From the NCBI GenBank assembly GCA_016235595.1, contig JACRJX010000007.1, positions 364,583-428,582 on the forward strand: 64,000 bases of DNA, in the 5' to 3' direction. Shown here in pieces: positions 9,112 to 20,587 of this stretch (its first letter is position 1; each line of letters begins with the position of its first letter). Made by a program: the position numbers and the translations under genes. This stretch comes from Verrucomicrobiota bacterium. Lineage in GTDB: Bacteria; Verrucomicrobiota; Verrucomicrobiia; CAIQCK01. The notes beneath the pieces were generated by a model that was not told the origin of the DNA, ran no database searches, and saw only the letters and a list, made by a program, of their open reading frames with translations.

Positions 9112-9765
9112 ATGAAGACACGAGTTTTGCTGGCGGACGACCACAAGATCATGCGCGAAGGGCTGCGCTCGCTGTTGGCCATCACGCCTGGTCTGGAGGT
9201 GGTTGGCGAGGCAGGCGACGGCAGGACGGCGGTGCAGATGGCTCTGAAGTTGACGCCGGATGTGGTGGTGATGGACATCGGCATGCCGGACCTCAACGGC
9301 GTGGACGCCACGCGACAAATCAAAGCACGCCTTCCAGGAACAAAGGTCATCGCTCTTTCGTTGCATTCCGACGAGCGGTTCATTACCGGAATGTTCAAGG
9401 CCGGCGCATCCGGTTACCTGTTGAAAGATGGCGCTTTTGAGGAACTGGCGTGCGCCATTCGAACTGTGATCGATGGTCACACCTACCTCTGTCCCCGCGT
9501 TGCCAAGACCGTGGTCAAAGACTACCTGCGTGATGCCATGGTTGTGACGAGCCCGAGAGGTCATGGACTTTCGGATCGGGAGCGGGAAGTGCTGCAACTC
9601 ATCGCGGAAGGCTGGAGCACGAAGGAGGTCGCCGACCGGCTGGATGTGAGTGTGAAGACCATCGAAACCCACCGGGCGCGGATCATGGAACGGTTGGGTG
9701 TGCACAGCGTGGCTGAGTTGACGAAATATGCAGTCCGAGAAGGTCTGACCTCGCTCGAAACATAG
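9112..9765 (+). CDS. NarL/FixJ-type response regulator
   Basis: The product is 217 aa from ATG 9112 (MKTRVLLADDHKIMREG). The receiver domain has acidic residues DD near 9-10, phospho-acceptor Asp 55 in VVVMDIGMP, and the conserved Lys in GYLLKDG. The C-terminal LuxR helix-turn-helix reads LSDREREVLQLIAEG through SVKTIETHRARIMERLGV. It binds DNA when phosphorylated and is almost certainly the partner of the HisKA_3 kinase just upstream. A TTG codon 3 nt earlier is less likely as the start. Confidence 0.95.
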   Translation: MKTRVLLADDHKIMREGLRSLLAITPGLEVVGEAGDGRTAVQMALKLTPDVVVMDIGMPDLNGVDATRQIKARLPGTKVIALSLHSDERFITGMFKAGASGYLLKDGAFEELACAIRTVIDGHTYLCPRVAKTVVKDYLRDAMVVTSPRGHGLSDREREVLQLIAEGWSTKEVADRLDVSVKTIETHRARIMERLGVHSVAELTKYAVREGLTSLET

Positions 9766-10091
9766 ACGCATCCTTGCGTTGCACAACGAGCAGGAGAACC
9801 GACAGCCGCGTCTGTCAGGGTTTTCGGAGGAGAAATTAAGGGTTTTCCTGATAGTCCGTTCCCACGCTTTGCCTGTAGACTTGAAAACTAGTGTTCGAGA
9901 ACAGCGTGGCAAATGGTTTTGCCCGCTCCGAGGAAGATGAACAAGGGCACCGTAGGACGCGAAGCCATTGGCTGGCGAAGTGGGTTTGCTGAACTTTTTG
10001 CGCAGCCTGAGCTTTCAAGCTTGCACAGTCGTCATGCAAAGACTGTGGTGTGCGAGTTTGGAGACGGCGCAGTTGAGGAGGGGATTTCACA
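9766..10091. other. 326-bp intergenic stretch, no gene recognised
   Basis: No convincing coding sequence is seen on either strand. Near 9799-9824 a short imperfect hairpin (CC-GACAG / CTGTC-A-GG, loop CCGCGT) is followed by GTTTT and could be a weak terminator for the response regulator. The 3' end holds GAGGAGGGGA (10076-10085), the ribosome binding site of the next gene. The rest shows nothing I can name. Confidence 0.5.
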
Positions 10092-13000
10092 GTGAAAGCC
10101 ATCCCGCGATGGCTGATTGCGGTTTTTGCCGCGATGATGCTTGTCACGCTGGGTGCGGGCGCATGGTTCTACCATGCGCAACGGCGGTCTGCGCAACAGG
10201 ACGCCGGGTCAACTCTCGAAAGCGTCGCGCGCTTGAAGGTGGAGCAGGTTGTTCGGTGGCGGGAGAATCAGTTGGCTGAAGCGGCCGAATTGATGGCCAG
10301 CCGCTTCTTGATCGAAGGTGTGGCGCGCTGGCTGGCGGATCCGCGCATGGAGGCAGCCGAGGAAATTCTCAGTCGTTTTCGGGGTGTGCAGGAGCATTAT
10401 CGTTACACGGACGTCCTGTTGGTGGATGCTGACGGCCGCGCGCGGCTGAGCCTGAGTCGTCGGACAGAACCGCTTCCATCGCAGGTGTTGACGGGTGTGG
10501 CGACGGCTCTGCGCGAGCGCAAGCCCGTGTTGACGGATTTGCGCATGGACAACGATTCCGTGCCGCGTCTGGAGGCCATTGCGCCGTTGTTTGCCGGCGA
10601 CGCGTCATCGCCCAAACCCGTCGGCGCAATCGTTTTGCAGAACGACGCGCGCGAGTCTTTTTATCCGTTGGTCCTCTCCTGGCCTCTGCCCAGCCGCAGC
10701 GCCGAGAGCCTGCTTGTTCGCCGGGAGGGCGAGACGGTGTTGTTTTTGAACGAGTTGCGCCACCGGCCTGACACGGCGATCAAGTTCCGCATTTCCCTGA
10801 AGGAAACAGACGTGCCCGCGGTGATGGCCGTGCTGGGTAGGGAGGGAATCGTAGAGGGCGCGGACTATCGCGGTGTCAAGGTGCTCTCTGTGGTAAAACC
10901 CGTTCCGAATTCGCCGTGGTTTCTGGTGACCAAGGTGGACTCGGCGGAGGTTCTCGCTGCCTGGAGTTCCCGATCCTTCCTGATCCTTGCGCTGATTCTC
11001 GGATGTGTGATCGCCGCCACGGCCGGCATTGGAATCGTCTGGCAGCGAAACCTCAAGGCTCACTATCGCGCATTGTTCCAGACCGAGGCCAACCGCCGGG
11101 AAATCGAGAAGCTCTATCGTTCCCTGTTTGAGAACATGCTGAATGGATTTGCCTACTGCCGGATCATCTGTGAAGGGGATCGCCCACGGGACATTGTCTA
11201 TCTCGCCGTCAATAATGCCTTTGAAGCTTTGACAGGGTTGAAAGACGTGGTTGGGAAAAAGGCATCGGAGATTATCCCGGACATCTGGGAAAAAGACCCG
11301 GAGTTGCTGGAAATCTACGGCCGAGTGGCGCGAACCGGCGCGCCTGAGAAGTTCGAGATCTACGTGAAATCCATGAGGACGTGGCTCTCGGTGTCGGTCT
11401 ATCGGCCGCAAGAGGGCCATTTTGTGACCGTGTTCGACGTGATCAGCAGGCGCAAACAGGCTGAGCAGGCGTTGCGCGAGAGCGAGGAGCGTTATCGTCT
11501 TCTGGCCGACAACGCCGAGGACTTCGTCATGCTCAACGACACGCATGGCAATCGCCTTTACGTCAGTCCCTCCTTCTTCCGTGTCACCGGCTGGACGCCG
11601 GATGAAGTTCACCAGACACATTGGCGCACGCGGCTGCATCCGGACGACGTCTCTCTTGTTGAACAGACCCGGCAGGCCAACCTGGCGGGACAGATTACCA
11701 TCATTGAGCATCGTTTCCGCTGCCGGGACGGTTCGTGGATTTGGGTGGAATCGCGCTGCAAGCCGATCTTCGGCTCCGATGGCAAGGTCGAGCACATGTT
11801 GGTTTGGTCCCGCGACATCACTGCTCGCAAACGCGCCGAACTGGCCCTGCGTGAGAGCGAGACACTGGTGCGTTCCATTACCGACCACTCCGAGGACATC
11901 ATCTTTGTCAAGGACCGCGATTCACGGTTTCTCTTCATGAATCCGGCGGGACTGAAGCAGAACGGTTTCACGCTGGAACAGATTCTTGGCCACAGCGATA
12001 TGGAACTGAATCCCAACGCCGCCGAGGCGGCGACGTCCATGGCGACCGATCTTCGCGTGATGAGTTCCCGGCAAACCGAGACGACCGAGGAAGACGTTGT
12101 CCTGCCGGGCGGCGAAAAGCGCGTCCTGCTCACGACGAAGACGACGCGGCTGGATCCCAACGGCAACGTGATCGGTCTGGTCGGCATCTCTCGCGACATC
12201 ACCGATCGCAAGCGTGCGGAGGAAGCCCTGCGGGAAAGCGAAGAGCGGTTCCGGAGTCTCTACACTTCCATGACGGAGATTGTGGCGCTTCACGAGATCG
12301 TCACAGACTCGAAAGGACAAGCGGTGGATTACCGCATACTGGACACAAACCCGGCCTATACGAAAGTCATGGGGATTTCCCGCGATCGCGCGGTTGGCGC
12401 GCTGGCCTCGAAACTATACGGCGTGGACAAGATGCCCTACCTGGACATTTATGCTCGCGTTGCGGCGACGGGAGAGCCGGCGTCGTTTGAGGCTTTCATC
12501 CCGCTGTTGTCCAAGCATTTTGAAGTCTCCGTGTTCTCACCCCAACGGGGGCACTTTGCAACAGTGGCCAGCGATATTTCGGATCGCAAACAGGCGGAAT
12601 ACCGTCTTGCCAAGCAGCAAGCCCTGCTCGAGGGAATGAACCGGATTCTTCGCGAAGCGATCCGTTGTGAAACCGACACGGAACTGGCTGACAAGTGTCT
12701 GATCGTTGCGCAGGAACTGACTGGCAGCCAGTTTGGCCTGATCCAGGAACTCAACGCGACGGGCACTGTGGATTGCCTCGCGTTGACGAGTCCCGGTTGG
12801 GAAGTCTGCAAGATACCGCAATCGGATGCCGCCGTACTGTTGAAAGACATGCCGGTGCGGGGCCTCCTGGCCAGCCTTGTCCAAAAGGGAGAGACGGTGC
12901 TTTCCAATGATCCTGCTTCCCATCCTGATTGGGAGGGTCTGCCGTCGGGACATCCGCCACTCCACCGTTTTCTGGGAGTGCCTCTGAAGGTGGGGGACAA

Positions 13001-13859
13001 GTCCATCGGGTTGATCGGGTTGGCCAACAAGCTGTCGGATTACGACACAGAGGACCGGGAGGTGGCGGAGTCGGTGGCTTCCTCTTTCGTGGAAGCGTTG
13101 CAGCGGTTGCGCGCCAAACACCACCTCCGCGCGCTCAACACCTTCCTGGATCGCCGCGTCCAGGAGCGCACGATCCAACTGGAAACCGCCAACCAGGAAC
13201 TCGAATCGTTCTCCTACTCAGTGTCGCACGACCTGCGCGCGCCGTTGCGTGCGATCAGTGGGTTTGCGGGCATCCTGGCGGAGGACCATGGGCAACGGCT
13301 CGACGATGAGGGACGGCGCCTGTTGGAAACCATCACCCGCGAAGCCAGGCAAATGGGGCAGTTGATTGATGATCTGTTGCAGTTCTCGCACGTGGGCCGT
13401 CGAGCCATGCAAGCCGCCGAGGTGGACATGAGGATGTTGGCGCAGAACGCGTGGCTCGATTGCACGGCGCAGTCGCCGGGCCGAAACCTCCGGTTCAACC
13501 TGCACCCGTTGCCTGCGACGCGGGGCGACGCGGCCATGTTGCGCCAAGTGTGGGCCAATCTCATCTCCAATGCCGTTAAATACACGCGTCCCAAGGCCGT
13601 GGCCGAGATCGAGATCAGCAGTCACACCGACAACGGCGAACTGGTGTATTACGTGAAGGACAACGGTGTCGGTTTCGATCCGGAATATGTGGACAAGCTT
13701 TTTAATGTGTTTCAGCGGTTGCACAGCGAGTCTGAGTTTGAGGGCACGGGCGTTGGACTGGCGCTGGTGCAGCGCATTATCCGGCGACATGGTGGGCGCG
13801 TTTGGGCGGAAGGCAAGCCAAACGAAGGTGCAACATTTTACTTTACACTGCGGGCATGA
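10092..13859 (+). CDS. Large membrane histidine kinase: sensor, four PAS, GAF, HisKA-HATPase
   Basis: The product is 1255 aa. It begins with GTG 10092 behind a strong GAGGAGGGGA site. A membrane helix (about 7-27), an extracytoplasmic Cache-like sensor (about 28-290) and a second helix (about 292-317) are followed by four PAS domains (roughly 345-455, 460-580, 585-705, 712-830). Then come a GAF domain (about 845-1000), a coiled coil, and a phytochrome-type HisKA core with [15 protein letters not shown] (His 1046), and HATPase_c (about 1145-1250, [23 protein letters not shown]). No receiver is attached. The next gene, a small Rcp1-like receiver, is the obvious phosphate acceptor. Confidence 0.93.
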   Translation: MKAIPRWLIAVFAAMMLVTLGAGAWFYHAQRRSAQQDAGSTLESVARLKVEQVVRWRENQLAEAAELMASRFLIEGVARWLADPRMEAAEEILSRFRGVQEHYRYTDVLLVDADGRARLSLSRRTEPLPSQVLTGVATALRERKPVLTDLRMDNDSVPRLEAIAPLFAGDASSPKPVGAIVLQNDARESFYPLVLSWPLPSRSAESLLVRREGETVLFLNELRHRPDTAIKFRISLKETDVPAVMAVLGREGIVEGADYRGVKVLSVVKPVPNSPWFLVTKVDSAEVLAAWSSRSFLILALILGCVIAATAGIGIVWQRNLKAHYRALFQTEANRREIEKLYRSLFENMLNGFAYCRIICEGDRPRDIVYLAVNNAFEALTGLKDVVGKKASEIIPDIWEKDPELLEIYGRVARTGAPEKFEIYVKSMRTWLSVSVYRPQEGHFVTVFDVISRRKQAEQALRESEERYRLLADNAEDFVMLNDTHGNRLYVSPSFFRVTGWTPDEVHQTHWRTRLHPDDVSLVEQTRQANLAGQITIIEHRFRCRDGSWIWVESRCKPIFGSDGKVEHMLVWSRDITARKRAELALRESETLVRSITDHSEDIIFVKDRDSRFLFMNPAGLKQNGFTLEQILGHSDMELNPNAAEAATSMATDLRVMSSRQTETTEEDVVLPGGEKRVLLTTKTTRLDPNGNVIGLVGISRDITDRKRAEEALRESEERFRSLYTSMTEIVALHEIVTDSKGQAVDYRILDTNPAYTKVMGISRDRAVGALASKLYGVDKMPYLDIYARVAATGEPASFEAFIPLLSKHFEVSVFSPQRGHFATVASDISDRKQAEYRLAKQQALLEGMNRILREAIRCETDTELADKCLIVAQELTGSQFGLIQELNATGTVDCLALTSPGWEVCKIPQSDAAVLLKDMPVRGLLASLVQKGETVLSNDPASHPDWEGLPSGHPPLHRFLGVPLKVGDKSIGLIGLANKLSDYDTEDREVAESVASSFVEALQRLRAKHHLRALNTFLDRRVQERTIQLETANQELESFSYSVSHDLRAPLRAISGFAGILAEDHGQRLDDEGRRLLETITREARQMGQLIDDLLQFSHVGRRAMQAAEVDMRMLAQNAWLDCTAQSPGRNLRFNLHPLPATRGDAAMLRQVWANLISNAVKYTRPKAVAEIEISSHTDNGELVYYVKDNGVGFDPEYVDKLFNVFQRLHSESEFEGTGVGLALVQRIIRRHGGRVWAEGKPNEGATFYFTLRA

Positions 13860-13870
13860 AAGGAATGACC

Positions 13871-14350
13871 ATGCATGCGATGAACGAGGTTGAGATCCTG
13901 TTGGTGGAGGACAATCCGCGGGACGCCGAATTGACGATTCGCTCGCTGCAAAAACGCAGTCTAGCCAACAAACTGGTTTGGATGAAGGATGGTGCTGCGG
14001 CGTTGGAGTTCATCTTCGGTCCCCATTGCAACGCAGACAGCAAAGTCCGCCATCGTCCGCGCGTCATTTTGCTGGATTTAAAACTGCCCAAGGTGGACGG
14101 CATGGAAGTCTTGAGGCAGATCAAGTCCAACAACAAGGCCAGGAACATACCGGTGGTGATCCTCACCTCGTCCCGGGACGAGTCGGATATCGTGCAGAGC
14201 TATGAGTTGGGCGTGAACAGCTACATCGTCAAGCCGGTCAGCTTTGACAGTTTTTCCGAGGCGGTGTCGCGATTGGGATTGTATTGGGTTTTACTTAACC
14301 AGCCGCCAGAGTATTCTCCGACGCAGTCAGGTGCTGGCGCGAAGACATGA
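13871..14350 (+). CDS. Single-domain response regulator (Rcp1-like)
   Basis: The product is about 159 aa. It is a receiver only, with [14 protein letters not shown], phospho-Asp 69 in [13 protein letters not shown], and [19 protein letters not shown] / SYIVKPVSF. This is the Rcp1/phytochrome-partner subfamily with its long insertion between beta strands. Several ATGs are in frame (13856, 13865, 13871, 13880). ATG 13871 has AAGGA at 6-nt spacing, whereas 13856 overlaps the preceding stop (ATGA). With no output domain it probably shuttles phosphate or binds a partner protein. It is translationally linked to the kinases on both sides. Confidence 0.92.
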   Translation: MHAMNEVEILLVEDNPRDAELTIRSLQKRSLANKLVWMKDGAAALEFIFGPHCNADSKVRHRPRVILLDLKLPKVDGMEVLRQIKSNNKARNIPVVILTSSRDESDIVQSYELGVNSYIVKPVSFDSFSEAVSRLGLYWVLLNQPPEYSPTQSGAGAKT

Positions 14351-17124
14351 CCGACGAACTTCAGATTCTTATTCTCGAAGACCGCATTTCGGACGCCGAG
14401 TTGATGATGCACGAGTTGCGGCGCGAGGGCATCCAATTCAAGGCGAAGCGCGTCTGGACGAAAGCCGAGTTTCTGGCCGAGCTGCGGAATGCACCGGACA
14501 TGATCCTGGCCGATTACTCGTTGCCTGCCTATGACGGCCTCTCGGCCCTGAAGCTCACACAGGAGGAGCGGCCGGATATTCCCTTTATCTTCGTGTCGGG
14601 CAGCTTGGGCGAAGAAACAGCCATCGCCGCCATGCATCATGGCGCGCGCGATTATGTGCTGAAACAGAAACTTGCGCGGCTGGGGCCGGCGGTGCGCCGC
14701 GCTTTGCAGGAATCAGAGGCGGTCAGGGAACAGCAACGCGCAGAGGCACAAATCCGGCATCTCAACGAGGTGTTGCAGTCAGTCCGGGATGTCGAGAATC
14801 TGATCGTGCGGGAACGGAACCCGGAGAAGATTTTCGCCGAGGCGTGCAAGATTCTCGTGCGGACCCGTGGTTACCAACTGGTCTGGGTCGGTCTCGTCGT
14901 GCCGGACTCAAAGCGCGTGATCCCCGCCGCTTCCGCCGGGTTGGGGGCTGATTATCTGAAGGCCATCACGGTGACGTGGGACGAAACGGTAACCGGGCGC
15001 GGCCCTGTTGGAACGGCTCTTCGTCAGCGGAAGGTGAGCGTGTGCCAGAACACAGCGACGGATCCCGACTTTGCCTCTTGGCGGGAACAGGCTCTGGCTC
15101 GTGGCTATGAGTCCGTGGCAGCCGCGCCGATGATTCATGCGGAGCGTTTGTTTGGCGCGATCGCCGTTTATGCCGACCGGCCCAAGGCTTTCGACGACAA
15201 GGAACTTCACTTGTTGAAGGAGTTGGCGGACGATCTGGCGTTCGCGCTGCAGAGCATCGAAGACGAGCAGGAACGCAAACGGGCTGAGGCGAACTATCGC
15301 AGCATCTTTGAGAATGCGGTTGAGGGCATCTTTCAGACGACGCCGGACGGCCGTTTTCTGGCCGCGAATCCTGCGATCGCTCGCATGTTTGGCTATGGCA
15401 GCCCGGCGGAACTGATTTCTGCCGTGACCAACCTCGCGCAGCATATGTATGTGGACGCCGACCATCGGACGGAAATCACACGCCGCCTGGAGCGGGATGG
15501 AGAGGTCACGGGATTCGAAACACAAGGGCGCTGCAAAGACGGCCGGATTATCTGGGCATCCATCAACAGTCGCGCGATCCGCGATGCCACCGGCAAGACC
15601 CGGTATTACGAAGGGACCTTGGTGGACATCACCGCGCACAAGCGGTCTGAGGAGGCGTTGCGCAATGCGGAAGCGCTTTATCACTCACTGGTCGAGAACC
15701 TGCCTCAGTGCATGTTCCGCAAGGATTTGTCCGGACGGTTGACGTTTGCTGATCGGCACCACTGCCAGATGCTGGGACGTCCGCTGGAAGAGGTGCTGGG
15801 CAAGACGGACGCCGATTTCTACCCGGCGGAAATGGCCGAGAAATATCAACGCGATGACGAGCGGGTGATCAAAAGCGGCGAGAAGTTCGAAACCATCGAA
15901 AAAAACTACGGGTCGGACGGTCAGGAAAGATTCGTGAACGTGGTGAAAACACCGCTGCGCGATGCCGACGGGCAGATCGTGGGCGTGCAGGGCGTCTATT
16001 GGGACGTTACCGAGCGCCAGCGTGCTGAACAAGAGCGGGTGCGTCTGGCCACAGCAGTTGAGCAGGCTGCGGAGTCCATCGTCATTACCGATGCCAACGG
16101 CACCATCCAATACGTCAACCCGGCTTTCGAGCAGATTTCCGGTTACACCAGGCAGGAGGCCCTTGGCCAAAACCCGCGGGTTCTCAAGAGCGGCAAGCAC
16201 GACGCGGCGTTCTACAAGGCGGTGTGGGATACCCTGCTGCGCGGCGAGGTCTGGCACGGCCACTTCATCAACAGGAAGAAATGCGGTGAGATATTCGAGG
16301 AAGACGCCAGCATCACGCCAATACGCAATAATGCCGGCAATATCGTCAATTTCATTGCCGTCAAGCGTGACGTGACCCAGGAAGTTGCGCTGGAGAGCCA
16401 GCTTCGCCAATCGCAGAAGATGGAGGCCCTGGGCACACTGGCCGGCGGTGTGGCCCACGAAATCAACAACCCCATCAACGGCATCATGAACTATGCGCAG
16501 TTGATCAGTGATCGGCTGCCGCCGGACAGTGTTTTGCGGAAGTTCACCACGGAGATCATCAAGGAAGCCGATCGCGTGGCGCAGATCGTCCGCAACCTGC
16601 TGACTTTCGCGCGCAAGGAGAAGCCGCTGCGCCAGACGACGAGCCTGAACGATATCATCAACGACTCACTGGGCCTCATGCGCACCGTGATGCGGCACGA
16701 TCAGATCACGCTCGCCCTGGATATTCCCGAAGGCCTGCCTCCGGTGGATTGTCACGCCCAGCAGATTCAACAGGTGGTGATGAATCTCCTGACCAACGCG
16801 CGGGATGCCTTGAACGAGAAGTATCCGCAATACCACGAAAACAAGATCATCCTTATGGCTGCGAGACGATTCAAGAAGGAGGATAGACCGTGGATACGGC
16901 TGACCGTGGAGGATCACGGCCCCGGCATCCCGCGAGAGATTCGCACACGGCTTTTTGACCCGTTTTTCACCACCAAACTGGGCAAGGGCGGAACGGGCTT
17001 GGGTCTCGCGATCAGTCACGGCATCGTGAAGGACCACAGTGGAGAACTGCATTTTGACACTGAGACAGGACATTTCACCCGGTTTCACGTGGATCTGCCG
17101 GTGAGTGAGGAGAAACAACCATGA
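14347..17124 (+). CDS. Soluble hybrid kinase: receiver, GAF, three PAS, HisKA-HATPase
   Basis: The product is 925 aa. The start overlaps the preceding stop as ATGA. It has an N-terminal receiver (about 1-120, Asp 56 in MILADYSLP), a GAF domain (about 150-300), three PAS domains (about 310-430, 435-550, 560-680), and a kinase core with [19 protein letters not shown] (His 704, NtrB/HWE-like HEINNP box). HATPase_c follows ([20 protein letters not shown]). No transmembrane helices are seen, so it is cytosolic. The N-terminal receiver could accept phosphate from the upstream kinase and make a relay. Confidence 0.93.
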   Translation: MTDELQILILEDRISDAELMMHELRREGIQFKAKRVWTKAEFLAELRNAPDMILADYSLPAYDGLSALKLTQEERPDIPFIFVSGSLGEETAIAAMHHGARDYVLKQKLARLGPAVRRALQESEAVREQQRAEAQIRHLNEVLQSVRDVENLIVRERNPEKIFAEACKILVRTRGYQLVWVGLVVPDSKRVIPAASAGLGADYLKAITVTWDETVTGRGPVGTALRQRKVSVCQNTATDPDFASWREQALARGYESVAAAPMIHAERLFGAIAVYADRPKAFDDKELHLLKELADDLAFALQSIEDEQERKRAEANYRSIFENAVEGIFQTTPDGRFLAANPAIARMFGYGSPAELISAVTNLAQHMYVDADHRTEITRRLERDGEVTGFETQGRCKDGRIIWASINSRAIRDATGKTRYYEGTLVDITAHKRSEEALRNAEALYHSLVENLPQCMFRKDLSGRLTFADRHHCQMLGRPLEEVLGKTDADFYPAEMAEKYQRDDERVIKSGEKFETIEKNYGSDGQERFVNVVKTPLRDADGQIVGVQGVYWDVTERQRAEQERVRLATAVEQAAESIVITDANGTIQYVNPAFEQISGYTRQEALGQNPRVLKSGKHDAAFYKAVWDTLLRGEVWHGHFINRKKCGEIFEEDASITPIRNNAGNIVNFIAVKRDVTQEVALESQLRQSQKMEALGTLAGGVAHEINNPINGIMNYAQLISDRLPPDSVLRKFTTEIIKEADRVAQIVRNLLTFARKEKPLRQTTSLNDIINDSLGLMRTVMRHDQITLALDIPEGLPPVDCHAQQIQQVVMNLLTNARDALNEKYPQYHENKIILMAARRFKKEDRPWIRLTVEDHGPGIPREIRTRLFDPFFTTKLGKGGTGLGLAISHGIVKDHSGELHFDTETGHFTRFHVDLPVSEEKQP

Positions 17125-18266
17125 CACGCGTATTAGTCGTTGATGACGAACCGAGCATCCGACTCACATTGCAGGAGTTCCTGCAGGAGGCGGGTTATCA
17201 GACGGCGGTTGCCGAGGATGCGAGAGTCGCGCTACAGTTGCTCAAGGCTGGAGAATTTGATGTGGTCGTTTCGGACATTGTCCTGCCGCGCATCTCCGGT
17301 GTGGAATTGCTCCAAACCATCCGCAAGGAATCTCCACGCGTCCAGGTGATCATGATGACCGGACAGCCTGCTGTGGAAACGGCCGCCGCTGCCGTTCGTG
17401 CCGGCGCATTTGACTACCTGTGCAAGCCGGTGACCAAGGATGCGATCCTTCGATGCATAGCCAACGCTGCCAAACTCAAAGCCGCCGAGGACGAGCACGC
17501 GCGTCTGGCCGAGGCCAACCGCCGCCATCAGGAAGACCTTGAACGGCAGCACCAGCAGTTGCGGGACAACTATGCCCGCCTCCGCGAACTGGAGACCTTG
17601 CGCGATAATCTCACGCACATGATCATCCATGACCTGCGTGCGCCGCTATCCATTGCCCTCGGCTATCTGGATTTGATCAAGGAGCGCGCTGCCTCGAAGC
17701 TCGGAAGTGAAGAACGGGGTTACCTGGACACAACTCTCATCAACATCTGCCGGCTCAACGACATGATCGGCTCGCTGCTGGACATCAGCCGCCTTGAAAC
17801 GGGCAATATGCCGCTCAACCGCCACGCCTGCGATGTGACGGTACTGGCCAAGTCCGTCATGGAATCCTTCAACTCGCTTGTGGAAGAGCGTCATCTCCAT
17901 TTCGAGGCGCCACCAGAGCCGATCAAAGCGTCGTGCGACGAGGAAGTCACCCGCCGCGTGCTTGGCAACCTGCTCCAGAACGCCCTCAAATTCACACCAA
18001 GGGACGGCACCATCCGCGTTGCCGTGAGCAAGAAGGATACCATGGTGCGGGTGGATGTGTCCGATAATGGCACCGGCATCCCCCCCGAATATCACGCAAA
18101 AGTCTTCGAGAAATTCGGCTATGTCACAAAGTCCGCCCACCAATACTCCACCGGTCTGGGATTGACCTTCTGCAAACTGGCAGTCGAAGCCCAGGGCGGC
18201 CAGATTGACTTGGAAAGCGAAGTCGGCAAGGGTAGCACCTTCTGGTTCACGCTGCCGGCGATCTGA
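17121..18266 (+). CDS. Receiver-histidine kinase hybrid
   Basis: The product is 381 aa. The start overlaps the upstream stop (ATGA). Receiver at residues 1-120 (Asp 52 in VVVSDIVLP, Lys in DYLCKPV), a coiled coil rich in Glu/Arg (about 125-160), HisKA with MIIHDLRAPLSIALG (His 170) and HATPase_c (NLLQNALKFTP, DNGTGIPPEYH, STGLGLTFCKLAVE). It is cytosolic and the last gene of the four-gene chain that starts at 10092. None of those four genes encodes a DNA-binding output. Confidence 0.94.
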   Translation: MTRVLVVDDEPSIRLTLQEFLQEAGYQTAVAEDARVALQLLKAGEFDVVVSDIVLPRISGVELLQTIRKESPRVQVIMMTGQPAVETAAAAVRAGAFDYLCKPVTKDAILRCIANAAKLKAAEDEHARLAEANRRHQEDLERQHQQLRDNYARLRELETLRDNLTHMIIHDLRAPLSIALGYLDLIKERAASKLGSEERGYLDTTLINICRLNDMIGSLLDISRLETGNMPLNRHACDVTVLAKSVMESFNSLVEERHLHFEAPPEPIKASCDEEVTRRVLGNLLQNALKFTPRDGTIRVAVSKKDTMVRVDVSDNGTGIPPEYHAKVFEKFGYVTKSAHQYSTGLGLTFCKLAVEAQGGQIDLESEVGKGSTFWFTLPAI

Positions 18267-18285
18267 GATTTTCACGAAATTGCCG

Positions 18286-18314
18286 TTGAAACCGCCGCCG
18301 TGCTGCACTATAAG
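18286..18314 (+). promoter_or_regulatory. Sigma70-type promoter of tRNA-Val
   Basis: TTGAAA (18286-18291) and TATAAG (18309-18314) are separated by exactly 17 bp, and the tRNA 5' end lies 15 nt after the -10 box. The spacing and the lack of any other start-site candidate make this one of the clearest promoters in the window. Confidence 0.65.
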
Positions 18315-18329
18315 TTTCGGCCCTCGGTT

Positions 18330-18404
18330 GGGCGCTTAGCTCAGTGGGAGAGCACTTGCTTCACACGCAAGGGGTCGTTGGTTCAATCCCAACAGCGCCC
18401 ACCA
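18330..18404 (+). tRNA. tRNA-Val (anticodon CAC)
   Basis: GGGCGCT (18330-18336) pairs with AGCGCCC (18394-18400), then ACCA is encoded. D-arm TAGCTCAGTGGGAGAGC, anticodon stem CTTGC/GCAAG with loop TTCACAC (anticodon CAC), and T-arm GTTGGTTCAATCCCAAC are all regular. Confidence 0.97.
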
Positions 18405-18439
18405 TTCTCCAGCCGATCCGGAAGTGTTTGCCGCCGGTT

Positions 18440-19531
18440 ATGAAGCATTTGTTGTCCAGTTTTATCCATGCCGTCGGCGCGCTGCTGTTCTCGCGCCGGG
18501 ACCGGCGTGTGCCATCGCCGGAAAATGTGCGGCGCATCGTGATCACGCACTTCCACTACCTCGGCGACGTGTTTTTCACGACGCCCGCCATCACCGCGCT
18601 CAAGCGCCGCTTCCCTGGCGCGGCGATTGACGTCGTTGTCAAATCGCGCGCCCGCGACGTGTTGCTCGGGAATCCCGATATTCGCGAAATCATCTGCTTC
18701 GACCGGCTCTGCAACGATCGCACGCGCGAGCCGCGCACGGATTGGCGGGGGCTGCGGGCGTTGGCACGGCGACTGCGCGGCTGCGACTTGCTGGTGGATT
18801 TCACGGGCGTCCCGGCCAGTTGTGCGCTGGCGATGCTGGCACGGCCGCGATGGAGCGTTGGCTTTTCACGGGCCGGGTTCGGCTTTGTGTTCGACCGGGA
18901 GTTGCGTCCAGTGCCGGAGATTCCACTGGTGGAGCGATACAATGCGCTGTCAACGCTGGCCGGCGCGGACGCCAGTGGGCTGATGCCGGCTATTCATCTG
19001 GAGGGTGATGCCGTTCCCGGAAGCCCGGACAAGAATGCCGCGCTCCCAAGCCATGACATTCTCTTGCACGTCGGCGCGGGTTTCCCGCTGAAGCTCTGGC
19101 CGGTTGAGAACTTTCGCGCCGTCGCTGAACATTTCCGGGCGCGCGGGCTGCGCGTGGCGCTGGTCGGCGGACCGTCCGATCCGGCGGAGATCATCAACCT
19201 GACTCTCCGGCAGGTGGCGGCGTTGGCACGCGGATGCCGCGTTTATGTCGGACTTGACACAGGGTTGACGCACATCGTCGCGAGCCTCGGCGTGCCGACG
19301 GTGGCCGTCTATGGGCCAACAAACCCGCGTTTTTTGCCACGCTGGCCGAACGAGCGGGTGGTCTGGACGGAGTTGGCTTGTTCGGCGGCTGAAAATGAGC
19401 AACAGTGCGCCGCGGTCCGGCCGATGCGTTGCAGTTACGAACATCGCTGCATGCAGCATCTTGGCGTGGATCGCATGATTCAGGAAATCAACCAATGCCT
19501 TGCCGTGTCCTCAATTTCATCACAGAACTGA
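18440..19531 (+). CDS. Glycosyltransferase family 9 (heptosyltransferase-like)
   Basis: The product is 363 aa from ATG 18440; upstream in-frame codons run into the tRNA. The N-terminal Rossmann half contains IVITHFHYLGDVFFTTPAITALK. The C-terminal half has ILLHVGAGFPLKLWP and the GT9 signature DTGLTHIVASLGVPTVAVYGPTNP (read from about residue 274). GT9 enzymes add heptose or related sugars to lipopolysaccharide core from ADP-activated donors on the inner face of the membrane. The gene overlaps the next glycosyltransferase by 37 nt, so the pair likely builds the same glycan. Substrate not predictable. Confidence 0.88.
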   Translation: MKHLLSSFIHAVGALLFSRRDRRVPSPENVRRIVITHFHYLGDVFFTTPAITALKRRFPGAAIDVVVKSRARDVLLGNPDIREIICFDRLCNDRTREPRTDWRGLRALARRLRGCDLLVDFTGVPASCALAMLARPRWSVGFSRAGFGFVFDRELRPVPEIPLVERYNALSTLAGADASGLMPAIHLEGDAVPGSPDKNAALPSHDILLHVGAGFPLKLWPVENFRAVAEHFRARGLRVALVGGPSDPAEIINLTLRQVAALARGCRVYVGLDTGLTHIVASLGVPTVAVYGPTNPRFLPRWPNERVVWTELACSAAENEQQCAAVRPMRCSYEHRCMQHLGVDRMIQEINQCLAVSSISSQN

Positions 19532-20568
19532 ACGTAGGCGGAGCCGAGCGGCTGCTGGTAGAGGTGCTGCCGCGGCTGGACCGCGCGAAGATCGAGCCGC
19601 AAGTGGCCTGCCTTTACGGCGACGGGCCACTGGCCGCGGCGCTGGAAAAGGCCGGTATCCGCGTGCATCGCCTGCGCTCGTCGCAGAAGTTTGACCCGCG
19701 ACCGTTGTGGCGTTTGGTGCGGTTGCTGGAGCGCGAGCGGATCGAGGTGCTGCACACGCATTTGATCCAGGCGGACATCCTGGGCTATTGGGCGGGGCGG
19801 CTGGCGCGAACGCCGGCGATTGTTTCCACCAAGCACAACGTCCGCTATTACGAACGGCAGGAGCGTTGGTTGCGGCCCTTGGCGCGGTTGGGCGAGCGCC
19901 GGATGGACGCAATCGTGGCGGTGTCGAGCGCGGTGGCCGGGGAGTATGGGCACGCGCGGCGGTTGTGGGTGATCCACAACGGTGTGGATTGCCAGAAGTT
20001 CTCGCCGCTGCCGGTGCCCTCGCACGGGCCGGTGGTGTGCGTGGCAAATTTTACCATGCAGAAAGGCCATCGCATCCTGCTGGAGGCCGTGGCGCGGCTT
20101 GTGCCGGATTTTCCTGGTCTGCAAGTCGAACTGGCTGGCAGTGGGCCGATGCGGGACGATTTGCAGGCGCGCGCGGCGCGGTTGGGGTTGGCCAGCCGGG
20201 TTGCGTTTCTCAATACCGTGAGTGATGTGCGGCCGGTGTTGGCGAGGGCTTCCATGTTCGTGCTGCCGGCGTTGTGGGAAGGTTTGGGGCTGGCGGTGCT
20301 GGAGGCGATGGCGATGGGCCGGCCGGTGATCGTGACGGACGTGGACGGCCTGCGCGAGATCGTGACGCACGAGCGCAGCGGCCTTGTGGTGCAGTCGGGC
20401 AATGTGACGGCGCTGGCGGAGGCCATCGCGCGGCTGTTGCGCGATCATGCGCTGGCGCAACGCCTGGCCGAAACCGCCCGCGCTCACGTGGTTGAGGATT
20501 TTGGACTTGAGCGGATGGCGCAGCGACTGGAGGACTTTTACGAGTCGATGGCGAGGAGAAAAAGTTAG
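19495..20568 (+). CDS. Glycosyltransferase family 4
   Basis: The product is 357 aa from ATG 19495, with CAGGAAA about 8 nt upstream. It is a GT-B enzyme: NVGGAERLLVEVLP at the start, HTHLIQADILGYW, a domain hinge near VIHNGVDCQKFSP, and the C-terminal donor-site EX7E region ALWEGLGLAVLEAMAMGRPVI. GT4 members transfer sugars from nucleotide donors with retention, usually in LPS or capsule assembly. It overlaps the GT9 gene and is followed by a repeat-rich 86-bp gap before a convergent gene. Confidence 0.9.
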   Translation: MPCRVLNFITELNVGGAERLLVEVLPRLDRAKIEPQVACLYGDGPLAAALEKAGIRVHRLRSSQKFDPRPLWRLVRLLERERIEVLHTHLIQADILGYWAGRLARTPAIVSTKHNVRYYERQERWLRPLARLGERRMDAIVAVSSAVAGEYGHARRLWVIHNGVDCQKFSPLPVPSHGPVVCVANFTMQKGHRILLEAVARLVPDFPGLQVELAGSGPMRDDLQARAARLGLASRVAFLNTVSDVRPVLARASMFVLPALWEGLGLAVLEAMAMGRPVIVTDVDGLREIVTHERSGLVVQSGNVTALAEAIARLLRDHALAQRLAETARAHVVEDFGLERMAQRLEDFYESMARRKS

Positions 20569-20587
20569 AAGTTAAGTATGAAAAGTT

